From NCBI GenBank assembly GCA_050084985.1, contig JBITNC010000001.1, positions 175,150,001-175,214,000 of the forward strand: a stretch of DNA of 64,000 bases, read 5' to 3'. Below, in pieces: positions 34,206-46,411 of the stretch. Position 1 is the first letter of the stretch. Each line of letters begins with the position of its first letter. The position numbers and the translations under genes were made by a program. This stretch comes from Nageia nagi. Taxonomy: Eukaryota; Pinophyta. The notes below the pieces were generated by a model that searched no databases, had not been told where the DNA came from, and was given only the letters and a program-made list of their open reading frames with translations.

Positions 34206-36480
34206 TGAGGAATATATCTCAACAAAACTCTAAAAATCTAGAAAACTTTGTTCCTCATGTGACATAACCAATAATGGAACCAATAAATAAAAATCTGTTG
34301 ATGAATTTGAACAATATGTATTAGATAATGCTAATGCTATTATGAAGGTTATTAAATCTAAGTAACTTGCAAATTAAGTAAGTTATTCAATTATGAAAAA
34401 TAATTAAACCTCTGATTAATCCTTCAAAAAATCAAGCTCATATTGAAACTTTTTAGAATCCAACAATTATTGATTTAGCCTCCATTCTAACTTCATCCAT
34501 ACAAATTAGTATCATTATTGACCCTTATTTTGATCCAAACAATATGAGGTCAACTTCCATTACCACCACCACTCCTATTATTTCATAGACCATACCATCA
34601 TCTTCCACTCCATCCATCAAGTTATTACCCATGTTTCCATACCTCCATATTCCTGCAATCCTTAACCTTAACCAATATTGCAACAAAAAAATGCTTCTCA
34701 TACTTCCAATCCATAACCCACATAATTCAAACCAAACTAGCCATAACCTCCACCATTTCAACAACATACCTCTCATGCATCCACATCTAATTCACAATAA
34801 GCAAATCCTCTCTTATCCTCTGTACAAGATACCTCAAGGATTAATCCTTTGTTAGCTTCCACTCAACACATACTTGATAGACTACAAAAGTTGGAGGCTG
34901 GTAATCAAGATTTGAATAATAATCAAACTTATGAGTAATTATGTAATGAGCCAATACACCCTTCAAATCTATATTATACTTGGCCAAAACATTTTGAGTT
35001 CCCTAAGTTTGAAAAATTTAAAGGAAAAGAGAACCCCCAAGATCATTTAAGAATATTTAAACATGAATGGTATTTAGTTAATCATATTGATCCCCTCATT
35101 TTCAGAGCTTTTCCAATTGCTATGGGTTGAAAAGCACTAGATTGGTATAATTATTTGGGATAATACTCTCGCTATACTTTCTAGTTCAATTGGAAAATAT
35201 TTTTCTTTATCACTTTTCAATAAACATTAAGATAAATATAGCTTTAAGTGATTTGTATAATATTAAGCAATTTCAAGATGAGCTAATCACTGATTATGTG
35301 AAAAAATGGAGAGCTATTATTTATGAACTTACCTTTCCTATTCCTCAATCTGAATTAACTCACCTTTTTGCAAAATGTTATGCTAAATAGATTTCTAATA
35401 CACTTAAAATTCAACATTTACCTTCCTTTGAAAAGGTAATTTGTATGGGTAAAATAATTAAATATGTAAATGTGCAAAATGGTGATGTTAAACTAAGGAA
35501 TAAATAAGATTATCAAAAGAAGAAAGGACCATTTACTACACCTCCATAACCACATGTGAATCAAGTTACATTAAACAAACCATCCATTGCACCAAATCCA
35601 CCTCCAAGACCACCACTGCCCAATCAATATCCAATCCAAACAAAGGTTCAATTTCAAGGTAATCACCAAAAACAAAGACCATCAAGATCAAAGAAAGAGT
35701 ACACTCCACTTCTTGATGCCTTGTTTAATGTTTTTCAAAAGCTTTTAAATGCTCAAGTTATTACTCTTCCTAATATTAGACAATTATATCCTAATATTCC
35801 AAAACCTAATTATTACAAATATAATGAATATTGGGCTTTTCATATATCTAAAGGATACCCAATAGATAGGTGCCACCATTTAAATAATGTGATCCAAGAT
35901 ATTATTGGAAGAGGGGGCCATATTATTGATAATCCACTTGCATCCTCTAATAAAAATATTAATATTTATAAAAATCCTTTACCAAAATCAAATCGAAACA
36001 AATCAAGTAAATTATTTGGATCCTTCATACATGTGAAATTTTGTTGAGATGATTAATGTTGTAACACAAAATCAAAAATGTAATCCAACTAAATTCCAAA
36101 TGCCTCAAGTTTGAATCCACCTCAAAGAAATGATGATCAGAGAGGAACTACCCAAGGTCCAAGAGGTCCTCCTCCAAGGTTTCCTGTTGTCACTATCAAA
36201 GCAAACATCACACATCAACTTAAGTCTTTACCCATAAATATGTCTATTTATGATATACTTCAAAAATCTAAAGCACATAGAGATGCCCTTATGGATGTTT
36301 TAAAGTCCATTGAGGTGTAAGCACAAGATGTTGAATCCTTCACCAACTTTGTAGGACATGTCCAATCATGTGATTTAGGAGTCATAACCTTTTATGAGTA
36401 TGAAATAGTATAGGTAAAGGGCTTCTTGGACCAAATTACCCACTTCTTATCATTGCATATATTTAAGGAAAAAAATTCAA
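34206..36480 (+). pseudogene. Element D gag
   Basis: Probable start at 34206 (MRNISQQNSKNLENF). A Pro/Gln/Ser-rich N-terminus follows. The Gag domain lies at ~34960-35500 (HFEFPKFEKFKGKENPQDHL, ALDWYNYLG, FQDELITDYVKKWRAIIYEL) across a frame change near 35170. A Pro-rich linker (NPPPRPPLPNQYP, 35590) leads to a spoiled zinc knuckle (WAFHISKGYPIDRCHH, ~35830), which lacks the first Cys and the second His. A second Pro/Gly-rich stretch (QGPRGPPPRFP, ~36150) ends it. Many stops. Confidence 0.75.
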
Positions 36481-36915
36481 AAGAGCCTTAATTGATAATG
36501 GTTCAAGTCTTAACATTATACCTTATTCAACTTTGGATCATCTCAAAATACGTCAAAGCTATCTATCCTCTTCCAAATTACAATAAAAGGCCTTTAATGG
36601 CACTATATCTACTACTATGTGCACTATTGTTCTTCCACTTTGTGTGGCCCCTAGAATGTTACATATATTATTTCATGTCATTGAAGGTGCTTTACAATAT
36701 AATCTCTTACTTGGAAGACCTTGGATAGATGAAATGAGGTTTGTTCCTTCAAATTGGCATCAATGTATTAAATTTATTCATGAAGGAAAATTAAATTGTG
36801 TCAAAGCTGATCCAAAACCATTTCCATATTGTAATTTTATCCCTTCATATGTTGATCTTTTTTCTTCCACATCTTGTGCCCATTGCTCCATCCACTTTAA
36901 TTCCTTCTAATGTTG
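36481..36915 (+). pseudogene. Element D protease
   Basis: LIDNGSSLNIIPYSTL near 36489-36540 keeps the D-x-G-S active-site form. The second half reads LQYNLLLGRPWIDEMRFVPS and CIKFIHEGKLNCVKADPKPF (36690-36830). A frame change lies between the halves. Confidence 0.75.
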
Positions 36916-38280
36916 TTTCTTTTAATGAGGTTCCTTCTATTTTTGAATCAAGTGGGAAATCTATTGTTACTTACACTTCCCCACATGTTGGTGAATATAA
37001 ATTGCAATATTATTCTATCACTTTGGCCAATATTCCCTTAATTAGAGACATGATACGTCCTACACAATCTTCCAAATCAAAGGAACCATGTCTTAAACTT
37101 ATATATTTTGTTAAAGAAGGGAATGTTATGTAAAATATTTTAACATAAAGTAAGGAATCTAAACCTTCTTCTTCTTCATCTTATGATCCTCTTGATCATT
37201 TGTCTAAATTTAAATTTTTCACCCAATATTTTGATGAAAAATATGGTTGGAGAGGTCATGGTCTTGGTAAGTATGAGCAAGATCAAGTTGAACCCATTTT
37301 TGTTGAACCATGTCAAATCCTTGACAAAATTGGTTTGGGTTATGAAAGAAAAAAATGGTTATTAGTGTATATCATATGAAAAGAAATCCTTTCTTCAAGA
37401 GAATATTTATAGTGTTATACTTTCTCACCCTTTCACATGAGATTTTTCCATTCATTAATGTGATAAAATTATCATCTTACTTTTTAGTGGTTGATAATCC
37501 AATCTTCATTGATCATGATCTTGATGCTTTTATTATTTATTTTAATCCTTCCTTCAATATGAGCATGCCTCTTGATTATAATATTTTGTCATCCCCTCCA
37601 CCTCTCATGTTAAATTTTTATCATGGGTAATTCATTCAAGAGTTTGCAAGTGTTGATGTGGAGGAGTTCTTTGATATAAATTTTTTCATATGTGATCCAA
37701 GTGTTGCATTTTCTCATTCTATTTGCACTATATCTATGTATTTGTTTACACCTTTAACTTATCTCTTAAATGAAGGTTTGCATCGAATTCCTATTGATCT
37801 TAAGAAAATTGATTTTTCTATTGAACATTATTCTATTTTTATTGATTATTTTCTAAGTGATGAATTTATAGTCAATTTTCTTGGGGCCTATACTTGTCTT
37901 CCTTCATGTTATAAGGATATTTATATTTCATTTTTAAATATAGAAGCTTATTTTGGCCAATATTCTTCTAATTTTGACACTTATGAGAATACTATCTTAA
38001 AAATGGAAAACTATTTTGAAAAATACAATTCACAATATGAGGAATATGAACAAAATTTGCTACCTATCCCTTCACAATTATATGATACCTCTCACATGTT
38101 AATTGAAGAAACCATTAAGTTTGATATTGGTGAAGATCCTAATAAACCATATATTGTTTTACTTGGAAATATTTTGATAAAAAGAGGAACAAGATCAATT
38201 CACTAAGCTTATTACTAAGTAAATTGAAATTTTTCTTGGATATATGCTGATATTCCTAGACTAGACCTAATTGGTTACAT
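36916..38280 (+). pseudogene. Element D post-protease linker with G-patch-like segment
   Basis: FDEKYGWRGHGLGKYEQDQ then KIGLGYERK (37215-37350) repeats the G-patch-like pattern of element B. An open stretch at 37658-38206 codes for 182 residues of unknown kind, ending in an acidic, Tyr-rich run (YEKYNSQYEEYEQNLLPIPS). It is in the place of the acidic linker of B and contains a similar 'IPVPNQL'-like segment (LLPIPSQLYD). Confidence 0.6.
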
Positions 38281-39010
38281 ATAACTTGTCCTTAAAGAAA
38301 ATGCTAAACCTAAAAAGCAAAAATCAAGGAAAATACACCCAAAAGTTGCATTCCTTTATAAAAGAATTTAAAAAAATTTGGATGATGGTTTCATTACACC
38401 TATAGATTTTACATGGGTGTCAAATGTTGTTCTTGTTGGCAATAATGCTGGAGGAATTTGTATTTCAATTGATTTTTGTGATATAAATAAGGATTTCCTA
38501 AAAGATAATTTTCCTCTACCTAGAATTGATAATATTATATATGCAACTACCGGTCATGAAATGCTCTCACTCATGGATGGTTTTAGTGGCTACAATTAGA
38601 TTCATATTGCAAAATATGATCAACATAAAATTGCTTTCACAATACCTTGGGGAGCTTTTTGCTATAAGCTCATGCCCTTTGGTTTAAAGAATGCAAGTGC
38701 CACTTACCAATGTGCCATGATGTACAAATTTCATGACTACATAGGATACATTGTTGAATGCTATTTTGATGATCTTTTGGCCAAATCCAAAACTAAAGAA
38801 ACACACCTTGAAGTCCTTGAAAAGATCTTTGATAGACTCATTGAGCATAATGTTAAAATTAATCCAAAAAAGTACGTGTTTGGTTTTACTTATATTAAGC
38901 TCTTGGGTTGCATTATGTCAAGAAGAGGAATTGAGGTTGATCCTACCAAAAACAAATTTATAACTGAAATTTATCCTTGAAATCATAAATAAATAAGAAG
39001 TTTATTAGGA
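38281..39010 (+). pseudogene. Element D reverse transcriptase domain
   Basis: Motifs: KIHPKVAFL, DDGFITPIDFTWVSNVVLV, FLKDNFPLPRIDNIIYATTG, LMDGFSGYN-stop-IHIA, CYKLMPFGLKNASATYQ, YFDDLLAKSK and LGCIMSRRGIEVDP. The catalytic YFDD is intact at 38762-38773. TAG at 38600-38602 stands in place of Gln. Confidence 0.85.
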
Positions 39011-40050
39011 AAAAATCAATGCAATCCATAGATTTATTACATAATTAATAGACAAATGTAAACCTTTTAATCACCTTTTTAAGAAAGGAGATAAATTTTA
39101 ATGGATAGAGGAATGTCAAGAGGCCTTTGATCAAACTAAAAAATACCTTACATATCCTCCTATTTTGATTCCACCAAATCCTTCATGTCCATTTCACTTA
39201 TATATTTCTATTACTAATGTTGCTATTAGTAGCATGTTGGTACAAAAGAATGATATGAATAAAGAATAGTATATATACTACATAAGTCACACCCTTATTT
39301 ATTTTGAGGTTCAATACATACACATTGAAAATTTATGCCTTGCTATTATTTTTGCAACATGTAAATTGAGACATTACATGTTAAATCATAAAACTTATGT
39401 TGTTGTTAGAAATGATCCATTAAGATGCATGATGAGCCATGTTTACATTAATTCAAGAACATCTAAATAGATCATGCTCTTAACTTAATATGAACTTGAA
39501 TTTTTAAATCAAAAATAAATTAAAGGTTAAGTAATTGTTGAAGCTCTACTTAATTATTCTCAACCTTTGTCACTTGATTTTCTTGATGATTGTATTCTCC
39601 TATTAGTTGAAGATGAAGAATTTGTTGATCCTGAAGATGAAATTGACATTACCCTTTACTTTAATTGATCTAAATGTGAAAAAGGAGGTAGTGTTGGCAT
39701 TCTTTTTATCACACCTCAAGGAGAACCTATTACCTTATCCTTTAAAGTAAATTTCCCTTGCACTAATAATATGGTAGAATATAAAGCCATTTTCCTTGGT
39801 CTACAAAATTACAATCAAGCTAAAATTTAAGAAAATTAAAATCATTGGTGATTCACAACTCATTGTTAATCAAGTTCTTGGTACTTATCAACACCATAAT
39901 GATACTTTAAAGAAATATAAATTTTTTGTTGATAAACTTCTTTTGTAATTTAATAAGTACACTATTGAATATTCACCAAGATCCATAAATAGATTTGTAG
40001 ACACTATGGCTTCATTAGGTTCTCTTATTTTATCATAAGATAATTAAATC
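39011..40050 (+). pseudogene. Element D two RNase H domains
   Basis: The ancestral RNase H is at 39120-39540 (FHLYISITNVAISSMLVQK, IENLCLAIIFATCKLRHYML), again without its first Asp. The second RNase H follows at 39640-40040: LYFN-stop-SKCEKGG has lost the Asp of FDGS, MVEYKAIFLG has EYK where EYE is expected, and GDSQLIVNQV is kept in a shifted frame. The paired domains support the Tat assignment. Confidence 0.75.
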
Positions 40051-41400
40051 AACTTACTATTAACATCACTATATTGCATGATCCATATTACATTGTTAGT
40101 CCCATAACTAATCAAATTGAGGCTGATAATACTAATCCTTGGTATACACTTGTGAAAGATTTTCTCAAACTTGGCATTAGTCCTCAAAATATGATAAAAA
40201 TATAAATATAAAAATTCAAATAAAAATATTCCAAATATACACTTTTGGGGTACATACTTTATAAATCTAGCTATGAAGGCATTCTTTTGAGATGGTGGGA
40301 ACCTAATTAACTTTTCCTTGCACTTTGTCAAGCTCATGATGGTACATGTGGAGGCCATTTTAGTGGCATGTATATTGCAAAAAGTTTGTTAAGAATGGGA
40401 TATTTTCATCCTACTCTTGAAAAGGATTATGTTCAATATATTAAAATATGTGTTAAATATCAATAATTTGCCAACCTTACACACCTTCCTTCTTAAGACA
40501 TACAACTTGTTACTTGAATTTGGCACTTTTCTCAATGGGGTTTAGATCTTGTTCATCAAATTTATCCTAATTCATCATAAGGAAATAAACTTAGTATTAC
40601 TACAACTGAATATTTTACAAAATTGGTAGAATCCATGCCCCTAATTGAAATTAAAGCACCCAAAATTATTGAATTTATTAAAATAAATATTATATATCAT
40701 TTTGGAATTCCTTCTAAATTAATTACAAATCATGGCCTCCCTTAAAATAAGGATGTTAAAAATTTATGTGAGAAATATAATATTCAATCAAGTTTTTTTA
40801 CACCTTATTATCCATAAGAAAATGGACAAGCAGAAGCATTGAATAAAATAATTGTCAAATCTTTTCAAGAATTTGTTGGAAATTCACAAATAGATTGGCA
40901 TACCAAACTTCCCTTTGAATTATGGGCATACAAAATAAGCATCAAAACACCTACAATATAAACCTCATTTTCATTAGTTTATGGTTTTGAAGCTATTTTT
41001 TCACTTGAACTTAAACTTCTATCACTTTGTATTTCATTACAAGAGTTCATTGATGACAATACATACATAGAAAATAGAGTAGACCAACTCAATTTACTTG
41101 ATGAAAGATGCATAAGTGCCCTTTAACATTTAAGAATTTATAAATAACACATCAAAATATATTATAATAAAAGGGTACATTATCATATATTTGAAGTTGG
41201 TGACCTTGTTTTAAAAGAAAATCAACAAATCATAAGTCAACCTTGTGTTGAAATAAGGGAATTTGCACCTAATTGGTTAGGACCATACATTATTCTAAGC
41301 AAATTTGGATCATGAGAATAAAAATTAGCAACCTTATAGGGTTTTGAAGAGCTTGAAACAATTAACATCATTCACCTTTGACCCTTATACACTTATAAAA
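40051..41400 (+). pseudogene. Element D integrase
   Basis: Zinc-finger part HDGTCGGHF and ICVKYQ, where the second Cys is lost. Core: FSQWGLDLVHQ (first Asp kept), LITNHG (second Asp now Asn), ENGQAEALNK (Glu kept). C-terminus: EVGDLVLKENQQ, FAPNWLGPYIILSKFGS, INIIHL. Stops throughout. Confidence 0.8.
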
Positions 41401-43559
41401 CATAAAAAACATCAAAATACCTTGCAAATATTTGCTAAAAAATATATATCAAAACATGTCAAAAGACCAAAAATAAACATAGAAAATACAAAATACAAAA
41501 ATAGAGTCTTGCATTAATCATGTATTTTTCATCAATAAATCCTCATTTGGCTTATCCTAGCATTATTGAAATTTTTTCAAGAGCTATAAAATGTAGCTCA
41601 TGATTCCTTTTCATCTATCACTTATCTTGTATCATCACTTTTAAATAATTACATTTAGAGTTGATACTTAGTATTTTTCCAGTTTTTAATGTCATCCTAC
41701 CTTTTTTGGGTGCATGGGAACCAAAAAGTCACTCATATCCTCTTATTACTTAGCCTAGTTATGTATACACTTGTATTTTCTTTTTCATCACTTGTATATA
41801 TATCATCACCCATGGCAAGGATCATTGGACATCATCTTTTATCTAGTCCAGTATGGAGCTAGAGCATGTCCTACACATTAAAATGGAATTTGGACCTTAT
41901 TTATTTTTTCATTTTACATCATGTCATTTTATTCTTCATATATCAATTTCCTTCATCATTTATCATAACATCCATTGTGTCGAGGCCATTGAATGACATT
42001 ACTTAATATTAATCCAAAAGGTGTTCAACAAAAGAGCTCATTCTACACATCAAGTTGAAAATTGGTCCCAAATAATTTTTCATATTTATCATTTTCACAT
42101 TATTTTTTTATCCTTTTGTAATATTATTTAATCTTTTTCTCAATTACTTATATCAATTTTAAGTGATTTTATCTCACTTTGTTGAATCTTGATCATTTCC
42201 ACCTTTTACACTTTTGACTAAGTTGTCCTTCATTTTACTTTCAAAACTTTGCCTAACCATGCTGGTTTCATAAATAATTTATCTTTTTCAGCACATATTT
42301 CTACACATAATCATGTTCCATAGGTTTATTTGTAGTATTTTCCTTCCATATGTGTTTATTTTCTCATCAAAGTTGCTTACTTGGAAACTTTTACCACTTT
42401 GTCACCCAATGTCGTTTTATGTTGCTTCATCATTTTTTCTTGTAAAGTCATCATATTTTATCTTGTTATGTATAATTATGTATTCTAAATTCATTTTAGG
42501 ACTAATTATCTTGAAATTTGTAACCATTTCCAAGTCCATTTTGTTTTAGGACTAAAGATCTTGAAATTTGATACCTTAAAATGTTGGCTCCAATTTGCTG
42601 ATTTTAAACCTATCAAACTAGGTTTGTTTTTTGTTTTATTAGTTTCTAATTGATATGTTATATAAATTCAATCACCCCACTAATTTTTTTGTAGCCTAAT
42701 TTTATGGTTTGATACCTTTTTGAAGTTCAAATAGAAGCCAACTTGAAATAGCCCCCTTTCAGTGAGCATTGAAGGTTTTTCACCCTAGTCCATGTAGCCT
42801 TTGATTTTGTCTTCAAAAATAAGTCAAATAACCCCTATTTTTCAAATCATATTTTCCAACACTTAGATTTACCAATTATATATCCCATCATCAAACATGT
42901 TTCTCAATTCGGCATGGTGATTGCTTATTTTTATTTGTAAAACTTTATCATTTACCACTTTTGTAAAAGTGTTAAAATTTCCAAAGTTATATTTTAGTCA
43001 ATGTTAGTTGAATTTCTATAGTACTTCTAGGTCACTATTTTACATTTTCATGATTATCAACTTAATTTGACTTTTGGGGTGTACAATGGTAGTATACCCC
43101 CAATGTTTTCGGTGTCTTTTATCCTTTTGTGAGTACCTTTTAAGTTTATTTTATATGTTCATTGCATTGACAAAATTTGTGTATTTTTACCTATTATCAT
43201 TTTCTTATCAATATTTTCACCTTCCCCTTTACTATTTTTGTCATTTTTATTTTATCTTGTCTTACTGTGATTTAATTCAAGTGTTCATCTTTTCACTTAT
43301 CTTTTTTTTTTTAAATGTTTCTTTGTAGAAAAATAATAAATGTTTTACCTCATTAAGATTTATTTCACTTTTACTTATTTTGTTTTATCATGTTTTCATT
43401 ATCATTTATTATTATCTTTTTTACTTTTATCTTATTATTACTTTTTATTATTATTTATACTTATCTTTCGTTATCTTTTATTATTATTGTTTGCTGTTAT
43501 TTTTTCATTATCATAATCTTTTATTATTTTATCTTATTTTTATTACATATCAATTTTAG
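41401..43559 (+). other. Pyrimidine-rich region of element D
   Basis: About 2 kb with strong T excess on the plus strand. The open stretches at 42313-42549 and 43074-43328 are Phe/Leu/Ile-rich by base composition only. At 43370-43560 the sequence becomes an irregular TTA/TTATC microsatellite. Confidence 0.55.
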
Positions 43560-43972
43560 TCCATTTTGAATGTGATTATGCACACATGTTCATTTTTACA
43601 AACACACACTTCAAAATAAATCATTGCATACAAACTAGATACTTGCATAATATCACATTTACAATAAAACACATCATATCATCTCATAAAAACCAAAACA
43701 TAGATCATATACATATAAAAACTACATCGCCTACATGAAAACCTAGCATAAAACCCATCATAAAAAATAAACCTATAATATAAATATGCATCATCATACA
43801 TCTATGGATTCATATAAGCATACATATAGAACATAAATGCATCATACACTAGAAAATAAAGCTATGTATACATCATAAAACATAGACATCACATCTCACA
43901 TATACAAAAATGGCCTCCTAGCCATAAAAAATAATAATACATATAGTACATCAAAATATTGCATCAGGTATC
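43560..43972 (+). other. A-rich CAT-repeat spacer of element D
   Basis: Runs of ACATCAT, CATACAT and ACATAAAA. The strand bias flips here from T-rich to A-rich. The place matches the CAT-rich spacer of element B just beyond its antisense ORF. Confidence 0.5.
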
Positions 43973-45691
43973 TCATAATTGCCTATTATTGTGAGAACTG
44001 CTTGGGTGAGAGGTGACATTATGCAAGCATGAAGAATGCCTTATGAGATATTATGACCTTTGAATCCCCTACATAATCGACATCCTCTATGATCGATTGC
44101 ATGTTCAAAAAATGGATGAGGTGGCAATGTTAGGAATAAAGTGCCAAATCCTACTAAACTCTACCTCATATTGTGTGATCCTCTCATTTGCCTTATGAAG
44201 GTGAATGGCTTTCCCATTGATTATTTGCTCAAGGTGAGAGATCTACTTCTGAGCCATAGCTAACTTAGCCTTTAGTCTCTTCATCTACCACTACCATGTC
44301 TCTACACCTCCTAGTGATCTTGCATCTCCTCCTCCTTATGGCTCAGGGGGTCTCATATGTACATATTCCTTTTAAAAATTAGCTTTTCCACCAACCCCTA
44401 TGCTCTCATCCATATCCTCATACTAGCCTATACCACATAGTATGTCATCCTATCCATCATAACCACCATCCCATCCATCGTCACCACCTTTATCTCCTCC
44501 ATATCCTATGTACCCTTTGTCTCCTTTATCTATACCATCCCTTTCATCCCCTCCTATTAGGGGAGCTACAACTATAAGCCTACCTACTTGAAATTGGTCA
44601 TATACTAGGATAATCCCTACATCCATCCTAGCCATAATAAACACCATTAGATGTAGTTGATTGTCTAGTTAAAACCTGCTATACACCTTAAGTGTAGGGG
44701 GCACATCTTGGAAAATCATGAACTACCTAGTTTCTAAATAAAAATAAAAATACTTTAGCTTCCCCCATATGGTTTTGACCCACCTATCTCATCTCACTTG
44801 ACCTAGCTCCTTTCCATATTAGATCCATGTCGGGCCACCCATGTAGAACCTCCATTTGAAATTTCTAGGTCACATATATATGATCACCACCTAATAATGT
44901 GTCAAATATCCTATGTGAAGATACCACCTTTGTGGCTCCAAATCTCTACCTCATATTAGCACATAAGGTGCCTTATGTCTGGGGTACCCCATCCTACATT
45001 TTCATTTGAATGAATATCATAAGATAGCCTTAGTGGCCTCCCTACTTGGATATGCTCCCACCCCTATACCTTGAGGAGGAGGGAGCATGACATCTTGTGC
45101 CTATGATGGAGTTTGATCTCTATCAGCTCCCTATAAATCAAGGATAGTAGTGTTGGATCCCAATAAAAAATGGTACCATCCTTATGCATCCATGTTAGCA
45201 TGTCACATAGTTTCTAGGGGAACAACACCCTAAAAGAGTATAGATATACATGCATCACTATGATGACCATAATGAATGCTAATCTATCCTCAACTAATTT
45301 GTATCTATATGCATCCTTGTATTCAAAACCACCTATTCCCCACCATAGTTGAAATCACCTTAGCCTGATCAATCCTACTATAGTTCCTAGGTGGCTATCC
45401 TTTGCTATTAACTCATCCATAGGATCCCCCTCTAGAGGTATTCTAAAAATCTACTAGATGTATTCTAAAGTTATTTGTACACTCCCCCATTAGAAGTATG
45501 AAGGTGTTGGTGGAGGTAAACCACCTCTCCACCAAGGTTGTTAGATACTTTTTATCACAGGTCATAGGATCCATTATCTTGGCATACCCAAATTTGATCA
45601 AGAAGAGCCAATCCCAATCCTCCTCACCCATTTCTAGATCTAAAATGTAGGTATCCTTGGTGTTTCCCACTAGTGAATACCAAGACCCCAT
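43973..45691 (-). pseudogene. Antisense plant mobile domain ORF of element D
   Basis: One minus-strand frame with many stops. The N-terminal part (45691-45443) reads EEDWDWLFLIKFGYAKI, DKKYLTTLVERWFTSTNTFI and LMGECTNNFRIH, close to the PMD signature (GYxxI, LLxALVERWRPETHTFHLPxGECT). A Gly/Asp-rich part lies at 44560-44450 (DKGDKGYIGYGGDKGGDDG). A coiled-coil-like helix (MKRLKAKLAMAQK, ISHLEQIINGKAIHLHKANE) begins at 44284. Element B has the same orientation, place and order of parts, though the sequences differ widely. More of the PMD may lie upstream of 45691. Function unknown. Confidence 0.65.
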
Positions 45692-46396
45692 GTATTTCCA
45701 CTTTTCCCTAATTTATACTACTAAATCTAGCCTAAATTTGTGTTTTTTGGTCTCTAACTACCTGCCTAAGTTTTCTAGTGTTTCCTAGCCTTGATCCTAT
45801 CCTTTTAGTCAATTTTAATATTTTTACCCTCCCATATATCATTTCTCTACCTAACCTAGTTTTATGCAATTAAATAAAATTTAACCTGATTCAATTACAA
45901 GATCAATTTTATCACCAACCTGTAAGGCCCATGGCTTCTTGTGATGGTGTGGGCATTGTGCCATGTCAATAATCTCATCAGCTTAGGAGTAAGAGGTGTC
46001 AAGGTAAGAGCTTAGTAAGAAAATATCAATAAATGAAAATGAGTCAAGTTAGAAGCCCTTTTTTATTTATATATCTACCTATTGGAAATGTCATGGTGTT
46101 TCCTGTCATACCCTAAACATGGTGGCATTTTTGGAATGCATTAATATTTTTAAAACATTGATGCATTTCTAAAATGTAGTGGCATTTTTAGAAATGCTAT
46201 GTCATTTTTATTATCTTGATTTCACCCTTTCTTTTATATCCTTTTTACATCAAATACATCCCCATCTTTATTTCTTCACCACAAATGCATTTGAGGGGGA
46301 TCACACAAATCACTTGGGGAAATTAACGATCATGTTCATATCACAACTCATTAAATTAGGTTTTTGCATTGCATTTATCCTAGTAAAAATGCAAAT
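45692..46396 (+). other. Element D region before the PPT
   Basis: No clear gene. GGTGGCATTTTTGGAATGC and a GTAGTGGCATTTTTAGAAATGC-like segment (46123-46200) form a short direct repeat. The open stretch at 46179-46430 runs into the LTR and has no motif. Confidence 0.4.
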
Positions 46397-46411
46397 CAAA
46401 AAGGTAAAAAA
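46397..46411 (+). other. Element D polypurine tract
   Basis: CAAAAAGGTAAAAAA directly precedes the TG of the 3' LTR. It is A-rich and probably weakened by mutation. Confidence 0.6.

Noticed and set aside
34525-34776. Minus-strand Trp/Gly-rich ORF
   Set aside because: Shadow of the Pro/Gln/Ser-rich N-terminus of element D gag.
41401-43330. Hydrophobic ORFs that look like membrane proteins
   Set aside because: Phe, Leu and Ile come from T-rich sequence; no start context, no conserved motif.
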